DNA from: Triangularia verruculosa
Lineage: Eukaryota > Ascomycota > Sordariomycetes > Sordariales > Podosporaceae
NCBI GenBank assembly: GCA_033296885.1
Contig: MU863959.1
Coordinates: 62,001-126,000 of the forward strand
Reading direction: 5' to 3'
DNA length: 64,000 nucleotides
The notes under the pieces were generated by a model, which was not told the origin of the DNA, searched no databases, and worked only from the letters and a program-made list of their open reading frames with translations. The number at the start of each line of letters is the position of its first letter. Position 1 is the stretch's first letter. This document shows, one piece after another, positions 43,227-53,724 of this stretch. Position numbers and translations under genes: made by a program.

Positions 43227-44909
43227 ATGGCCATCATCGGCTCCAAAGAAGAGCTTGCTGACCCGCGGCTCACCCGCATCGCGCAGGCGGATGACATCCC
43301 CTGGTACAAGAAGCCGAATCTTCGGTTCTTGTATCTTATCCTCGTGCCGACAGGTTTGGGAGTGGAATGGACTTCTGGTTTCGATAGCTCCATGATGAAC
43401 AGCCTGCAAGCTGTGAAGGCATGGACCGATTGTATGTTACCCCCTCCCCCTATCCCACCCGCCTCTTCACTGACTCATCATCACCATCAGACTTCGACAA
43501 CCCCGACTCCTCCCGCCTTGGTCTCCTCAACGCAATGTACTCCCTCGGTGCCCTCATGGCCATTCCCTTCATCCCCACCGTCTCCCAGTACCTCGGCCGC
43601 CGCCGCACCATCCTAATGGCCTCCCTCATCATGTGCATGGGCGCCGGCCTCCAAGCCGGAGCCCGCAACAGCGACATGTTCCTCGCCTCCCGCTGGGTCC
43701 TCGGCTTCGGCATCCCCTTCGCCATCGTCAACGCCTCCTCCATGATCGGCGAGCTCTCCTACGCCAACGAACGTCCCATCATGACTTCGCTCTTCAACGC
43801 ATCGTGGTTTGTCGGGGCGATCATCGCTGCGGGGACAACATATGGCACCTTCCAGATGACATCCACCTGGGCGTGGAGGTTACCCAGTCTGCTGCAGCTT
43901 GTCCCGAGCGCGTTCCAGCTCGGATTCATGCACTGGTGCCCGGAGTCTCCTCGGTGGTTGGTCAGTCAGGACCGTGGGGATGAGGCGTTTGCCATCTTGC
44001 AAAAGTACCATTCTGAGGGGAAAGATGGGGATGAGTTTGTTAGGCTGGAGTACGCGCAGATTCAGAGTACTATTGCCGCGGAGAAGGAGCTGGCCTCCAA
44101 GTTCCTCTGGGCGGATGTCTTCCGTGACGCTGCCATGAGAAGACGGTTCTTGCTTGCTGCTGTGGTCGGGTTCTTCACTCAATGGTCTGGAAACGGGCTG
44201 TTGAGCTTTTACATGAAGAAGATCCTCGCGCTGGTCAACATCACGGATAACCGGACGGTACAGCAGGTTATTCTCAGTAACACCTGCTGGGGGTTCATCA
44301 ACGCGGTGCCGATTGCCTTGATCGCGCCACGGTTTCCGAGGCGGAGGATGTTTCTGATCTGCACCATTGGGACAGCGGTGGTGTACGTGGTCTGGACAAT
44401 TGCTAGCGCAAGGGCAACGATTGAGAATAGCTCGGCAGCGGCGATTCCGGTGTTGGTGTTTATCTTTGTTTACTCACCGTAAGTGCTCAATCCCTGGATT
44501 CGGTGATGGAATTGTCTGCTGACCTGTGACGTGCAGATTCTACAACATCGGCTGGAATGCCTTGGCATACACTTACATGGTCGAGATCTTCCCCTATCAG
44601 CAACGTGCACAGGGCATCGCAGTCGAGCAGCTGACCGTCCGGTTCGCCGTCTTCTTCAACACATACGTCAACCCCATTGCTCTGGACGCCATTGGATGGA
44701 AGTACTACATTGTCTACTGCGTCTGGATTCTCGTCGAGATCGCCACCGTCTACCTCCTCTTCCCGGAGACGCACAACCGCACCCTCGAAGAGTTGAGTTT
44801 CATGTTCGAAGGCAAAGAGATGCAGGACAAGGTACAGAAGAACGTGGACAAGGTACTGGATGTCGAGTTGCAGGGTGTGCAGAGAAGGTCGTCCAAGGAT
44901 GGGGTTTAA
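43227..44909 (+). CDS. MFS sugar transporter (lactose-permease/hexose-transporter-like)
   Basis: 12-TM plasma-membrane sugar:proton symporter of the fungal sugar porter family, 521 aa. Exons are 43227-43431, 43491-44478 and 44537-44909 (introns 59 and 58 bp). Family motifs in order: GFDSSMMNSLQ after helix 1; the loop YLGRRRTILMASL; RWVLGFGIPFAIVNASSMIG; PESPRWLVSQDRGDEA; QWSGNGLLSFYM; YMVEIFPYQQRAQGIAVEQ; and the C-terminal PETHNRTLEEL. The ATG at 43227 (MAIIGSKEELADPR) is the first in frame. The pattern with QWSGNG and ANERP fits lactose-permease-like members. The stop codon lies only 25 bp before MITE copy 4, which may contribute its 3' UTR. Confidence 0.94.
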
Positions 44910-44934
44910 ACCGCGGGGTAAAGGGTTTAATGTC

Positions 44935-45169
44935 CACGCTGTGGACGAAATAATTGGTACTGCAAGCCAGGATCACACCTTAAGAATAGTAGAAAAGGGC
45001 TTATCGATTATCTTTTTAAGGCTTATTACTATCTTTTAATACGGTAAAAGTATCCTTTAAAGCCTATTAACTAACTTTTAAAGCCTATTAACTATCTTTT
45101 ACGGCCTACTAGTTATCTATAAATACCGTATTCCCACTTTGCAGTGCCAGCCTTTCTGTCCAGGACGTG
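44935..45169. mobile_element. MITE copy 4 (235 bp)
   Basis: Begins CACGCTGTGGACGAAATAAT and ends TTCTGTCCAGGACGTG. Perfect 5-bp duplication ATGTC at 44930-44934 and 45170-45174. It is inserted directly downstream of the sugar-transporter stop codon. Confidence 0.92.
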
Positions 45170-45456
45170 ATGTCGTGGTCGCGAGTTCTGGCAGCAGCGA
45201 AGTAACCAAGAATTTGTGCCGATGTGCTCACTGTGTGGAAGCATTACCCATGTAGCAAGGCGAGGAGGGAAGTGGTGCTCGATTCAAAGCCTGATGGCAT
45301 ATCTAGTATTGCTAGAAAAATGTTCCCCAACTGCGTCTCAAAGGTCCTGCTTTGAACGATGATGAGAAACGTCAAAATCTGTGTTTCCTCCCCGGTGGCA
45401 CACAGGTTGTACGGCATCGTCTGGCGTCAGGGTACTGACCGTACTGACGCCAGACC

Positions 45457-46954
45457 CTAGCCATGGATCCCGCGCCGGTCATGCCAGCGTTTCAAGTCTG
45501 TCTTCCAGGGAAACATATCTGCACCCTCCGGTACCCAACGCACGAACCTGTGCTCCAGCCTGGCTACGGTTGTCTCCCACGCTTGAGCTATCCCACCGTC
45601 GGTGCTCTCCCAGTCAGCCAAGTGTGGATCTGTGTATTGCAGACTAAGATTGAAAAGGTACGACATAAAGTCATAGGGACCCCAGAGCTCAACGTATGAC
45701 CCGCCAATGCATCTAATTTCCTCGACTGGCGCTAGCCGGTGTTCCCGTCTCCAAACTAATTTCGGTCGGGTGCGATACAGGCACAGAGCATTGAGAGCAA
45801 CATTGTGTTGACGGCCACCTTGATTGCGAATCGGGCAGGGCAGTACTCTCCAGGCGGGGTAATTCGAGTTTGGTACGTCTGCCAAGGGAACTTGACCGTG
45901 AAGGACGAAGTGAATCGACTTTAAAGAAGGGAGGCAGTTAAGGGCCAAAAGTCTGTATTGGTGTAGCCATTTAACCGGATAATGAGAGTGAATCCTCTGG
46001 CCGCAATTGATACACGGAGGGTCGTCCAATATCTTCAGATCAACAGGCTCGTAGTCGCTCTCTGAGTCGTCGCTCATCCCATCACCCGACTTTTCGCGGA
46101 CGTGAATGCTCTTGGGGTCTAAAGCCCATTCCCTGCACTCATTATTCATGCTTTCGTCGACGACCCAGAGCGGCACCATGAGCCTTCGCACGCCGCTTAA
46201 CCAATCAAGAACAGGAACAGTCAAGGGTGTTAACAATAAACAGTCCGTGAAAGTCGCCACAATACTTCGCCGTTTTCAGCCGAGTGGTAGAACCTGGGAG
46301 AAAGATACGGGGACGAACAAGGAAGTCTATGTGAAATAGATCATGTTCGGTGCTGGCAAGAATAGATTGACCACCGTATAGTGGAATGACCGTGGTGCTT
46401 CCATGGTCTCGGTGTGCCTGGTTGACGACGCGTCTCGCCAGAGAGCAGCTTTGAGCGATCTTTTGCAGTCGAAGGTATCGACAGCCGCCAGGCATATCCG
46501 CTACTCTGGCATCCTTTCTTGTGTATTTTCCGAGTCTGTGAAGATGTTTCTGGGTCACCCACGCAAGGCCACCGGCTAAGGACTGTCGAGGGCTTTGCCC
46601 GGTGGTTATAAGCTGGCGAGTGTGGTGGAATAATGCCTGAAGATCCTTCGAAAATCCGCCAAAAACTTTGCAGAGTCTCGAAGCAGTCTGGTTGTCACGG
46701 TGTCGGGTCTCAAACAATCGCTGTGCTAGAGTTGTGGGCAGCACAACAAAGGAATGAGCTGTTGGGCCATGCCGCAAACCTTCAATGTTGAGCAGCTCTT
46801 CGAAAATATTCCATTGGATGTCCGTGGGAAGATTCGTGAACTTTTCGAAGGTAGCCGGACTATCGTGTGGATTGACGATTGCATCGCCAAGTGCGACTGG
46901 TAGGGTGTCAGTTTGACACGCTGTGCCGGAGTGGCTGACGGTTAACTCCTCCAT
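45457..46954 (-). CDS. F-box/2EXR-like fungal protein
   Basis: Predicted 475 aa from exons 46954-46266 and 46195-45457. A 70-bp intron (GTATTG donor, TTAAG acceptor) is inferred because the two long frames overlap out of phase and join well there. Near residue 37 lies FEKFTNLPTDIQWNIFEELL, which matches the LP.E....I.E... core of F-box and 2EXR domains, suggesting a ubiquitin-ligase adaptor or related scaffold. The rest has conserved-looking segments (RYLRLQKIAQSCSLARRVVN, CINCGQRIHSHYPVKWLHQY) without a named domain. Such genes are large, fast-evolving families in Sordariomycetes. The splice site is moderately certain; a frameshifted pseudogene is the alternative. Confidence 0.65.
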
Positions 46955-47400
46955 GGATCAACGAATCGTTCTGAGGCCAGGTGTGGAAGACCGAATGGCC
47001 GGCTTCAGGATGTCTTGCAGCTTACGCCTTAAAACAAGGAGAGGGCGAGGTAGAGCGACGAACGAGCTAGCAACCGTTACTATAACGAAAGTGAAGAAGA
47101 GGCCAAAACAAAAGCGAAAAGGGCGGGGTAGCGGCAAAGGCCTTATGACCGGTCAAAGCACGTGTGCCGCCCTATGTTTCCGACCCAACACAGGTAGAGA
47201 AGACGTGAGTTGGGATGGCGGAACGCGCGTTGGAGGATTAGGCGTGACCCTACCAATCATATAGCTATTAGCAGGAGAGAATTGCTCCATAAATTGGATA
47301 CCGATCCCGGAAAATCGACATGTGAGGGAAGTGCGCCATTGGCGATTTGATGAAAGATTCCGTCTATTCCACTCCAGCCAACTCCGACTCCAGTCCTTAC
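46955..47400. other. Intergenic
   Basis: No supported feature between the F-box-like gene and the guanylate kinase 3' end. Confidence 0.3.
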
Positions 47401-48360
47401 TCAAGCCTTGGGCTGAGCAAAAACGAACTCCTCCAGCTCCTGATACGCCTTATCCAAATCCTAAAACGCCAATGTCAGCATGCTGCAACAAGCAAGGCAC
47501 TCGATCTCCAACCTACATCATTGACAATAATCTTCTCATGAATCCCCGGCACCTTAGCGTACTCCAGCTCAACCTTGGCTTGCTTGAGTCTCTTCTGGAT
47601 GCTCTCTTCGCTCTCGGTGCCTCTGCCCCTCAACCTCTGCTCCAGCGCCTCCTCGCTGGGCGGCGCAATGAAGACATAGCGCGCAGGGTAGTTTTGGGCC
47701 TGGATCTGCTTCACGCCCTCGACCTCAATATCCAAAACAGTGACCTTCCCCTTGGCCTTTTGCTCTTCGATCGTCTGCTTGGAGGTGCCGTAGTAGTTGT
47801 CGCCAAACTTGGCACTATTCCTCAGGCGTTAGCCGGGCCTGCCTTTCGTTTGTGTTTGTAGATCTTAGCGGGAGCGTTACTTCTCAATGAACCCATCAGC
47901 CTGCTTCAACGTCTCAAACGCCTCCTTTGTCACGAAGTGGTAGTGAACGCCATCGGTCTCGCCAGGGCGTGGCCCGCGGGTGGTATGCGACACAGAAAGA
48001 GTGAAGGTATCAGGGTGGTTCTAGAGGAACGCTTTTGTCAACATCGCCGGTCTCTCGCCTGACCGCCGTCTGATCTCGTGGTGGAAACGGTTTTCGTGTG
48101 GGGGGCATGGCAGGTCATACCTGGAACAGGCGGCCGTAGAGAGTTCCCTTGCCGACGCCGGATGGGCCCGAGATAACGATAGGGCGGGAGTCGGGGACTG
48201 TTTGTTGAGCCAACACTGTCAGCAAATCTGGTGGTCGTCAAGGTGTGCGTGTTCCCTGGAACTTCAGATGGCTCGGGGTATGGCGGGGCAGAGCGCGCCG
48301 AAGCTCGGGTTCCGCGGTGTCAGGAAGCGCATTGGCGGGGGAGAACTGACCTGGGGCCAT
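47401..48360 (-). CDS. guk1: Guanylate kinase
   Basis: Converts GMP to GDP with ATP; essential for nucleotide supply and GDP-mannose formation. Predicted 196 aa from five exons: 48360-48351, 48197-48121, 48020-47881, 47820-47517 and 47460-47401. The P-loop is IVISGPSGVGKGTLYGRLF. The GMP-binding region reads LSVSHTTRGPRPGETDGVHY and FVTKEAFETLKQADGFIEK. Later come NYYGTSKQTIEEQ, the conserved VLDIEVEGVKQIQ, and the lid ESEESIQKRLKQA. Exon 1 is only 10 bp, encoding MAP plus one base. An in-frame ATG at 48426 would add 22 residues (MRPFLQLSRSSLNVLRSRFV plus HT) that look like a mitochondrial presequence, so two isoforms are possible. Assignment is firm. Confidence 0.95.
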
Positions 48361-48426
48361 TGTATGTACAAAGCGTGAACGAAGGACGTTTAACGAAGAT
48401 CTGGAAAGCTGGAGAAACGGTCGCAT

Positions 48427-48778
48427 GGTCTAGAGAAATAGTAGAGCGCCGTTTTGGAGTTGGGCCACTCCAACGAGGGGTCTGCCCGTGCACGTTAGTT
48501 TGACGTGCATGGCTGCCCCACTTTGCAAATCGACTTTCAGGGTCATGACTGTTCGTTCCTACATCTGCATCACGAGGCGCCCATGACTCTTGAATGGAAT
48601 ATCATGATATGTGCGCTTGGTAGCGCAGAGGAGTATTGAGTGTAGTCAGACCGTATCCTATCATATACCTACGCTGCACAAGTCTTGGAACATGGCTGTG
48701 ACACGGCTATTTCGTTGGTCGACCTCGCATATAACCCTAGCCCTAGCCCTTGCTTTCCTCCTCCAACCATCTCCCTCA
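48427..48778. other. Intergenic
   Basis: About 350 bp. It contains a short CCCTAGCCCTAGCCCTT run at about 48736, not telomeric repeat. No feature assigned. Confidence 0.3.
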
Positions 48779-49324
48779 TCACGCCTTCTTCTCCTCCCCT
48801 TCGCCTTCCTTCTTCCCAGTAGCCATATCCTCCGGATACTTCTCATAAGCCTCCCACTCCCCACAAAGCCCCATTCTCGCACTCCTCGTCCAGATATGCC
48901 TGGCCTGCATCGCCTTCCAGTCCAGCCCCCCTTGCTCAGGCCACTCATCCAACGCCCCCGCCTTGAAGCTCATGACTCCCCTCCAACTCCCGTCGGGCAA
49001 GATGCCTTGGTGCATGATCCTCACCCCACACTTTGGGCAGAAGTAACACCTCATCGTGTTGCCGCTGTCTGTCCCATGATCAAACACCGATAGCTTTGCC
49101 TCGAGGTCGGGAGGCAGAGGAAAGACTTGATCCGTTGGGTAGTAGATCGAGGTTCCAAAGGCCGAGCCGGATTGTTTCTGGCAGCTCTTGCAGTGGCAGT
49201 GCGCCATGCCGGAGGGTTTGCGGGAGGGTGTGGTCATGGTGATGTAGCCGCACTCGCAGGAGAGAGGGAAACCATCAGACTTCTGAGATTCCTGCGCGTC
49301 TTTGTGGGGGTTTGAAGAAGCCAT
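48779..49324 (-). CDS. GFA/CENP-V domain protein (DUF636)
   Basis: 181-aa single-exon zinc protein of the glutathione-dependent formaldehyde-activating enzyme fold. Zinc-binding Cys motifs: FPLSCECGYITM, GMAHCHCKSCQKQSGSAFGT (the family signature) and RCYFCPKCGVRIMHQG. The following FKAGALDEW and ARHIWTRSARMG are also typical. The C terminus is a Lys/Glu tail. Members are numerous in fungi, often of unknown substrate; a true formaldehyde-glutathione role is not established for most. Start ATG at 49324 (MASSNPHKDAQESQ) is the only sensible one. Confidence 0.92.
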   Translation of the reverse strand: MASSNPHKDAQESQKSDGFPLSCECGYITMTTPSRKPSGMAHCHCKSCQKQSGSAFGTSIYYPTDQVFPLPPDLEAKLSVFDHGTDSGNTMRCYFCPKCGVRIMHQGILPDGSWRGVMSFKAGALDEWPEQGGLDWKAMQARHIWTRSARMGLCGEWEAYEKYPEDMATGKKEGEGEEKKA

Positions 49325-49864
49325 GACTGCTCTTGTTAGACGGTGGTGTTGGATTTGATGATGCTATCTGGTGATGTTCAGCAGCTCTTATAGGTAAGCA
49401 AACACAAGATATCCTTAATTACACAAGCGGCTCAAAAAGGTAAGTTAACACCGCATTTTTTCTGGTATTTCTTGTCTCCTCCTGCAGTCGAGCAAAGGGC
49501 GTACCAAAGAAAGAGCTGTGTGTCACAACGCAACGGCTTGGCGGCGATAGCGCGGAAGAAAAGGGGGAAGCGTGCGGGGAGGCCGAGCTCACGTCATGGG
49601 AATAACCTCACCTTGAGGCTTGAATTGGTAGCAAGTGTATGAAATCAATTGGCCTGCCAGCCTATCTTCGTCCTCCACTCGAGAAGAAGAAAACTTCTCT
49701 GGTCTCGCTCCCCGGACGTATCTACCTGGACGCCCCCATAATATATACACGTACGCCTAGCAAAATTACAGTAAGCCCTAACTGGTATCAATGTAACCCT
49801 TGTGAACCACCCCCAATGCCTTGAAAACCTCCCAATATGCCTATTCTCAACACCAAATGCCCTT
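49325..49864. other. Intergenic
   Basis: Promoter side of the GFA gene. From about 49800 onward words of the type AATGCC recur every 20-25 bp, leading into the stem-loop repeats. Confidence 0.35.
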
Positions 49865-50120
49865 CCAAGCTTTGATAACGCCCACTTGGATAGCTGCTAC
49901 GCCTTTGCCATTATACAACAGGCCTTCCCAAGCTTCGATAATGCCCGCCTGGGTCTTTAATATGCCTCTCCTAATGTCGATAACGCCCTTTTTGATAGCT
50001 CAAATGCCCATTGCAAATGTTGAAAAGCATCCAGTCCTTGTCCACAACACTTGCTCAAGCTTCGATAATGCCCACTTGAGATTTTGAACTGTCATCCGAG
50101 TCCCGATAATGCCCACCCGG
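49865..50120. repeat. Four dispersed stem-loops with a shared GATAA(T/C)GCCC loop
   Basis: Stems flank a nearly constant loop. They are CCAAG/CTTGG (49865-49869 and 49885-49889), CCCAAGC/GCCTGGG (49927-49933 and 49947-49953), CTCAAG/CTTGAG (50054-50059 and 50075-50080), and CCGAGT/ACCCGG (50096-50101 and 50115-50120). The stem sequence differs each time but still pairs; two stems have a single A.C mismatch. The loop reads TTCGATAATGCCC with small changes and includes a GATA word. A fifth, stemless copy is near 49977 (GTCGATAACGCCC). Confidence 0.6.
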
Positions 50121-50161
50121 ATGCTGACCATGCCTGTTGATAAAAGCAAAATGCCCGGCCG

Positions 50162-51720
50162 TTAGGTCAAAGAACTCAAAAGGTGAGGGTACTGTGCCAC
50201 GAAAGCCCGCGTCCAGCGTGAGTAAGTCTCCAGCGCCTCACCCTCAACACCAACCCCATCAGCAACCCGATCTCCCCCCTCCCTTGCAGTCCCCTCAACA
50301 TCCTGATCACCCTCAGCCAACCCCCGACTTTCCCCATCCTCCACAAACTCATCCCCCTCCCTCTCCCGAATCTCCTCCTCCCCATACATAACCTCCACAA
50401 CCCTCCCAGCCACCACCCACAGTCCCGCTCCCATCACCGCCAAAAAGAACAGCACCGAACACAACACCATAAACGCCGCAACAGTCATCTGATCCCCCAC
50501 CTTGCTCACCCCCCTCCTCACAAACCCCCTCGCCACAAAAACCCAGCCCATCCTCCCAGCAACCTCCGTCACCTGCCTCTTCACCTTCGGCCCCAACCCG
50601 ACCTCCTCATCGTCATCCACCTCGTCACCACTGTCGCGGGCGTGCTTCCCCAAAACCGACGACGGAGTCGCAGCTGTCTTGCCCTTGCTGGGCTTCTCAG
50701 CAGCGCCCACAAACTGGTAGCGCGGGGGAACGACGGCGGGGCCGAACCCGAACCAGCTGTACCGGGGCTTGGGCAGGCGCTTCTTTTCCTCCGGCAAGCT
50801 GGTCGGGAACGCGCGTGCGGGCGAGGGCGGAGGGGTCGGAGGCGTGGGTAGGAGTCGCTCCCCTGAGAATGTTGTTAGTGATCGAGTCCAGGACTGGTTC
50901 ATTGTCATGATTCTCATCCTCCAAGTGACCGGTTACTGGGACTACCCCGGGTTCAACTTGATGTTGACCATCTCCTCTTGGCATTTTTGCCTTTCGACAA
51001 ACCCCACTTCATCCAGGGGACTCCAATCTGCTTCGATACGATTGACAAATTGAGATGGATGGTTGATAATAACTTACAGTCCTCTGGCCTGATCGCCTTC
51101 ATAAACGGGTCTTTGGGGTCCGGGTTGGCCCTCATAGCCACAAGCCGAGCACGTCGCTCCAGCTCCTCCTTGTCCTTGGCAATCTGGATGCTCTCCCGGA
51201 ACGTCGGGTCTGAGATACTCCGCCGGAGCTCGGTCTTCACGGCGTCGGGGTTCTGGGCAAAGTCGGCGGGCCTGGTGTCGGGGATGCAGTCGAGACGAGG
51301 GCGGTGGAAGGTTGGGTTCCAAAATGCTTCCAGGTCGCCGTAGTCCTCAGCGGTATAGACCTTGTTCGAGTTCTATGGCCGTGTTAGTAATCGACAAACT
51401 TTGGTAACGGCTAGAATATCGGACGTCGAGGGCTCGGGCAATCATCACATGCTTGGATGAGGCTCGGGTAATGATTTGAGGGCAGCTGGTGGCCAAAGAA
51501 CCTTGAGGCGGCTTCTTAACTCGTGTGTAACGATGTTTGTCGGGCATAACCACCGCCATGATTTCAATGATGTGTTTTGGTAACTTACAAGTCTGCAAAG
51601 ACGAATCCCCTCCGGCATCGCGTACGGACGCTGCCTCTCGAACCACGAGGCGGGCGGGTGCCAGCCGCCGAGGGTGCTGCTTCGAGGGCGCGCGAACGGA
51701 AGAGAGGGAAAAGACGACAT
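50162..51720 (-). CDS. Hypothetical single-pass membrane protein, Sordariomycete type (internal exon uncertain)
   Basis: The start ATG at 51720 gives MSSFPSLPFARPRSSTLGGW. Exon 1 (51720-51589) joins through a 216-bp intron to exon 2 (51372-51078), with YTAEDYGDLEAFWNPTFHRP, KTELRRSISDPTFRESIQIA and DKEELERRARLVAMRANPDP. The last exon, ending at 50162, holds SGERLLPTPPTPPPSPARAF, RYSWFGFGPAVVPPRYQFVG, and one transmembrane helix (MTVAAFMVLCSVLFFLAVMG) before an acidic tail. The connecting exon near 51027-50900 is unresolved: expected residues (CQEEMVNIKLNPG, VPVTGHLEDENHD) occur in different frames. Either a short exon with an unusual junction or a frameshift is present. It resembles uncharacterised proteins of related fungi; function unknown. 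Confidence 0.65.
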
Positions 51721-52120
51721 CGTGGGAACCTTGGAGATTGGCGGTTGCTCGTGATGTTTCTCTCTGGGTTGGGAAAAGCTGGGAGGAAGTCTGTTTCTGC
51801 GACTGGCGATGTCGAGTGTTGATGGAAGAAAGAAGTCGCGAATTTCCAGATGCTTGTTGACAGACAGAGAGATAGAGGTGCTTGAGAAAGGGAGAAGTGA
51901 AAGTTGAGCAGCTTTGGCTGGAAGAAAGATATGTGGGTATTCTTGTGAGCGTTGCTATTGTGTGCTCCAAAGGTGAACACCGCCCAATACTCAGAGCAAC
52001 AATGTAGCTTTCAGAATGCATTCATTCACTATTGTTCCTCCACCCTCTTACTGGCCAGCAGCAATGGGGCCCCGCTTTGGGCATATTCACATCGACATGA
52101 CGTGCAGAAGCACCGGCGAT
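51721..52120. other. Intergenic
   Basis: 400 bp separating two minus-strand genes; nothing recognised. Confidence 0.3.
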
Positions 52121-53724
52121 TCAAGGCGTGCGCCTCCCCAGGCGGCTCTCACCTGAGACCTTCCAGTTGCGGGTTGATGGTGAGGTTCTCATGGCCTCGG
52201 CACTCTTCTTCGCTTGTCCCACTAGGTAATAGTCCCCAAAGTTGTGGTCATCCGTGTTACTGCCGTGAGTGTTTCTCGATTCTGACACTTGAAGAGATGT
52301 CTGCTTCCAGATGAACCCGCCCCGGTGGGTGCCATCGTCTTCCACTCCCACCTCAGAGTCATAGTTCGCGCCATTTCGTTTCCAGACATTCTCCTGCTGC
52401 TCAATGTATGGACGTTCGTTCAACTCAGCCTCGAATAGCGTCAGGTCTGTGATGGGATTGACACTCCTCGGACCTAAACCACGCCGAGGGTTCTTGTCCT
52501 CAAGCCTGAACGCTCCATGCTTGGGGTCCGACCGACCAGAACGCGTCATTCTGCCTGTCGTCGACTTGAGGGGCTTAAGGCCTCCCAGAATGGGTCGACC
52601 CCATCTATTAATCAGGGGAACGCACATGGGAAGGTTAGACGTCACAACAGCGACAAAGGTCTCTCTTACGGCCCAGGATCCCGCCTGCTGAGCACCATTG
52701 ATGGGATCCTGCCATGATGATTATGGAGTCAGTGACACCTTCGTTTTCCTTCCAAAGATATCATACAGACAACTCACCGTGACGATCAGAATGCACCGCA
52801 AGACTCCAGCAACCGTCACAAACGCTCCACCGGAGAACAGCACAATGAGTCCAATCTTCTTCAGCGGCTTCATCGAGGCTCTCATTAACATTGGTATCGG
52901 GATGCTCATGAGATAGATATCAGTCGCGACATTGAGGGATAGCGTAACAAAGATGTCAATGTTGGATATGGCCGGCTGACAAAAGTCTAGCATTGTTTTA
53001 GTGTCACTCAGTATTCAAAGGATGAACACTCACTGCCAGGGTCTGGGTAGATCTGCCAATTCTTTTCGAGGGGACGACAGCCCAATAATATCGACAAAAG
53101 GACAGCAACCCAAGTGACGAAGATCATCACAAAACCAGTGAATATCCGCTTGCGGTACTCCAATCCTTCCTACTCCAAATGTCAGAATAATCTGATCAGG
53201 CCAATCAGATGTTGGTTTGAGCTGGACGCCTACAGTCAATCGGAGATAAAAAGTACAGATGGCAGCCTTGATGGTCCATAAAAGAAAGGTGTAGGTTGAC
53301 CAGCCAGCCACCTGTGTCTTTGACCCATTGACCCTGCAGCACAACCATTAGCTTTAAGACAATCCAAAAGGGTGTATCATAACTGTTGGTCTGTACCTCA
53401 ATCGGAACTCCTCGCTGTTCGGATCAAGAAGTCGGCGTTGCTCATCCGTCATGGCATTGTTGGCCAGCCCCTTCCAAAAAGCACCTACCGAGTAGGCAAG
53501 ATATGTCTCAACTGTGTATGCACCCTAAACCAGTGCGTTGTTCAGCCCAGTGTCCTAGCCTGATGTATTTTGAGGTTCAGACTCACCGCTGCCACAAGCA
53601 TCAAATAATCGTCCGCCTGAAACCCCTTGATGCCGACGGTTGTCAACCTGACGTAGGTCCGAAGCCCAACAACTACCAACGCCACTCCCAGCAACGTAAA
53701 GGCTTCGGTGATGAACTCGTCCAT
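52121..53724 (-). CDS. PTH11-like / fungal rhodopsin-fold integral membrane protein
   Basis: Seven-helix membrane protein of the fungal rhodopsin-domain family, which includes PTH11-type candidate receptors. Predicted 432 aa from six exons: 53724-53587, 53524-53397, 53333-53234, 53169-53034, 52986-52778 and 52708-52121. Signatures in order: TYVRLTTVGIKGFQADDYLM; WTIKAAICTFYLRLTEGLEY; CRPLEKNWQIYPDPGNFCQP; NVATDIYLMSIPIPMLMRAS; and GVLRCILIV with SWAVRETFVAVVTSNLPMC. The about 160-residue C-terminal tail is polar. No N-terminal CFEM domain is present, so it is the CFEM-less type. Classification is sound; ligand and signalling role unknown. Confidence 0.9.

Noticed and set aside
45457..46260. 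Second frame considered as an independent gene
   Set aside because: Its first codons are inside the upstream F-box-like frame, and a plausible 70-bp intron joins the two into one protein.
48732..48755. Telomere-like CCCTAGCCCTAGCCCTT
   Set aside because: Only two to three units and not the fungal CCCTAA repeat; more likely simple sequence in a promoter.
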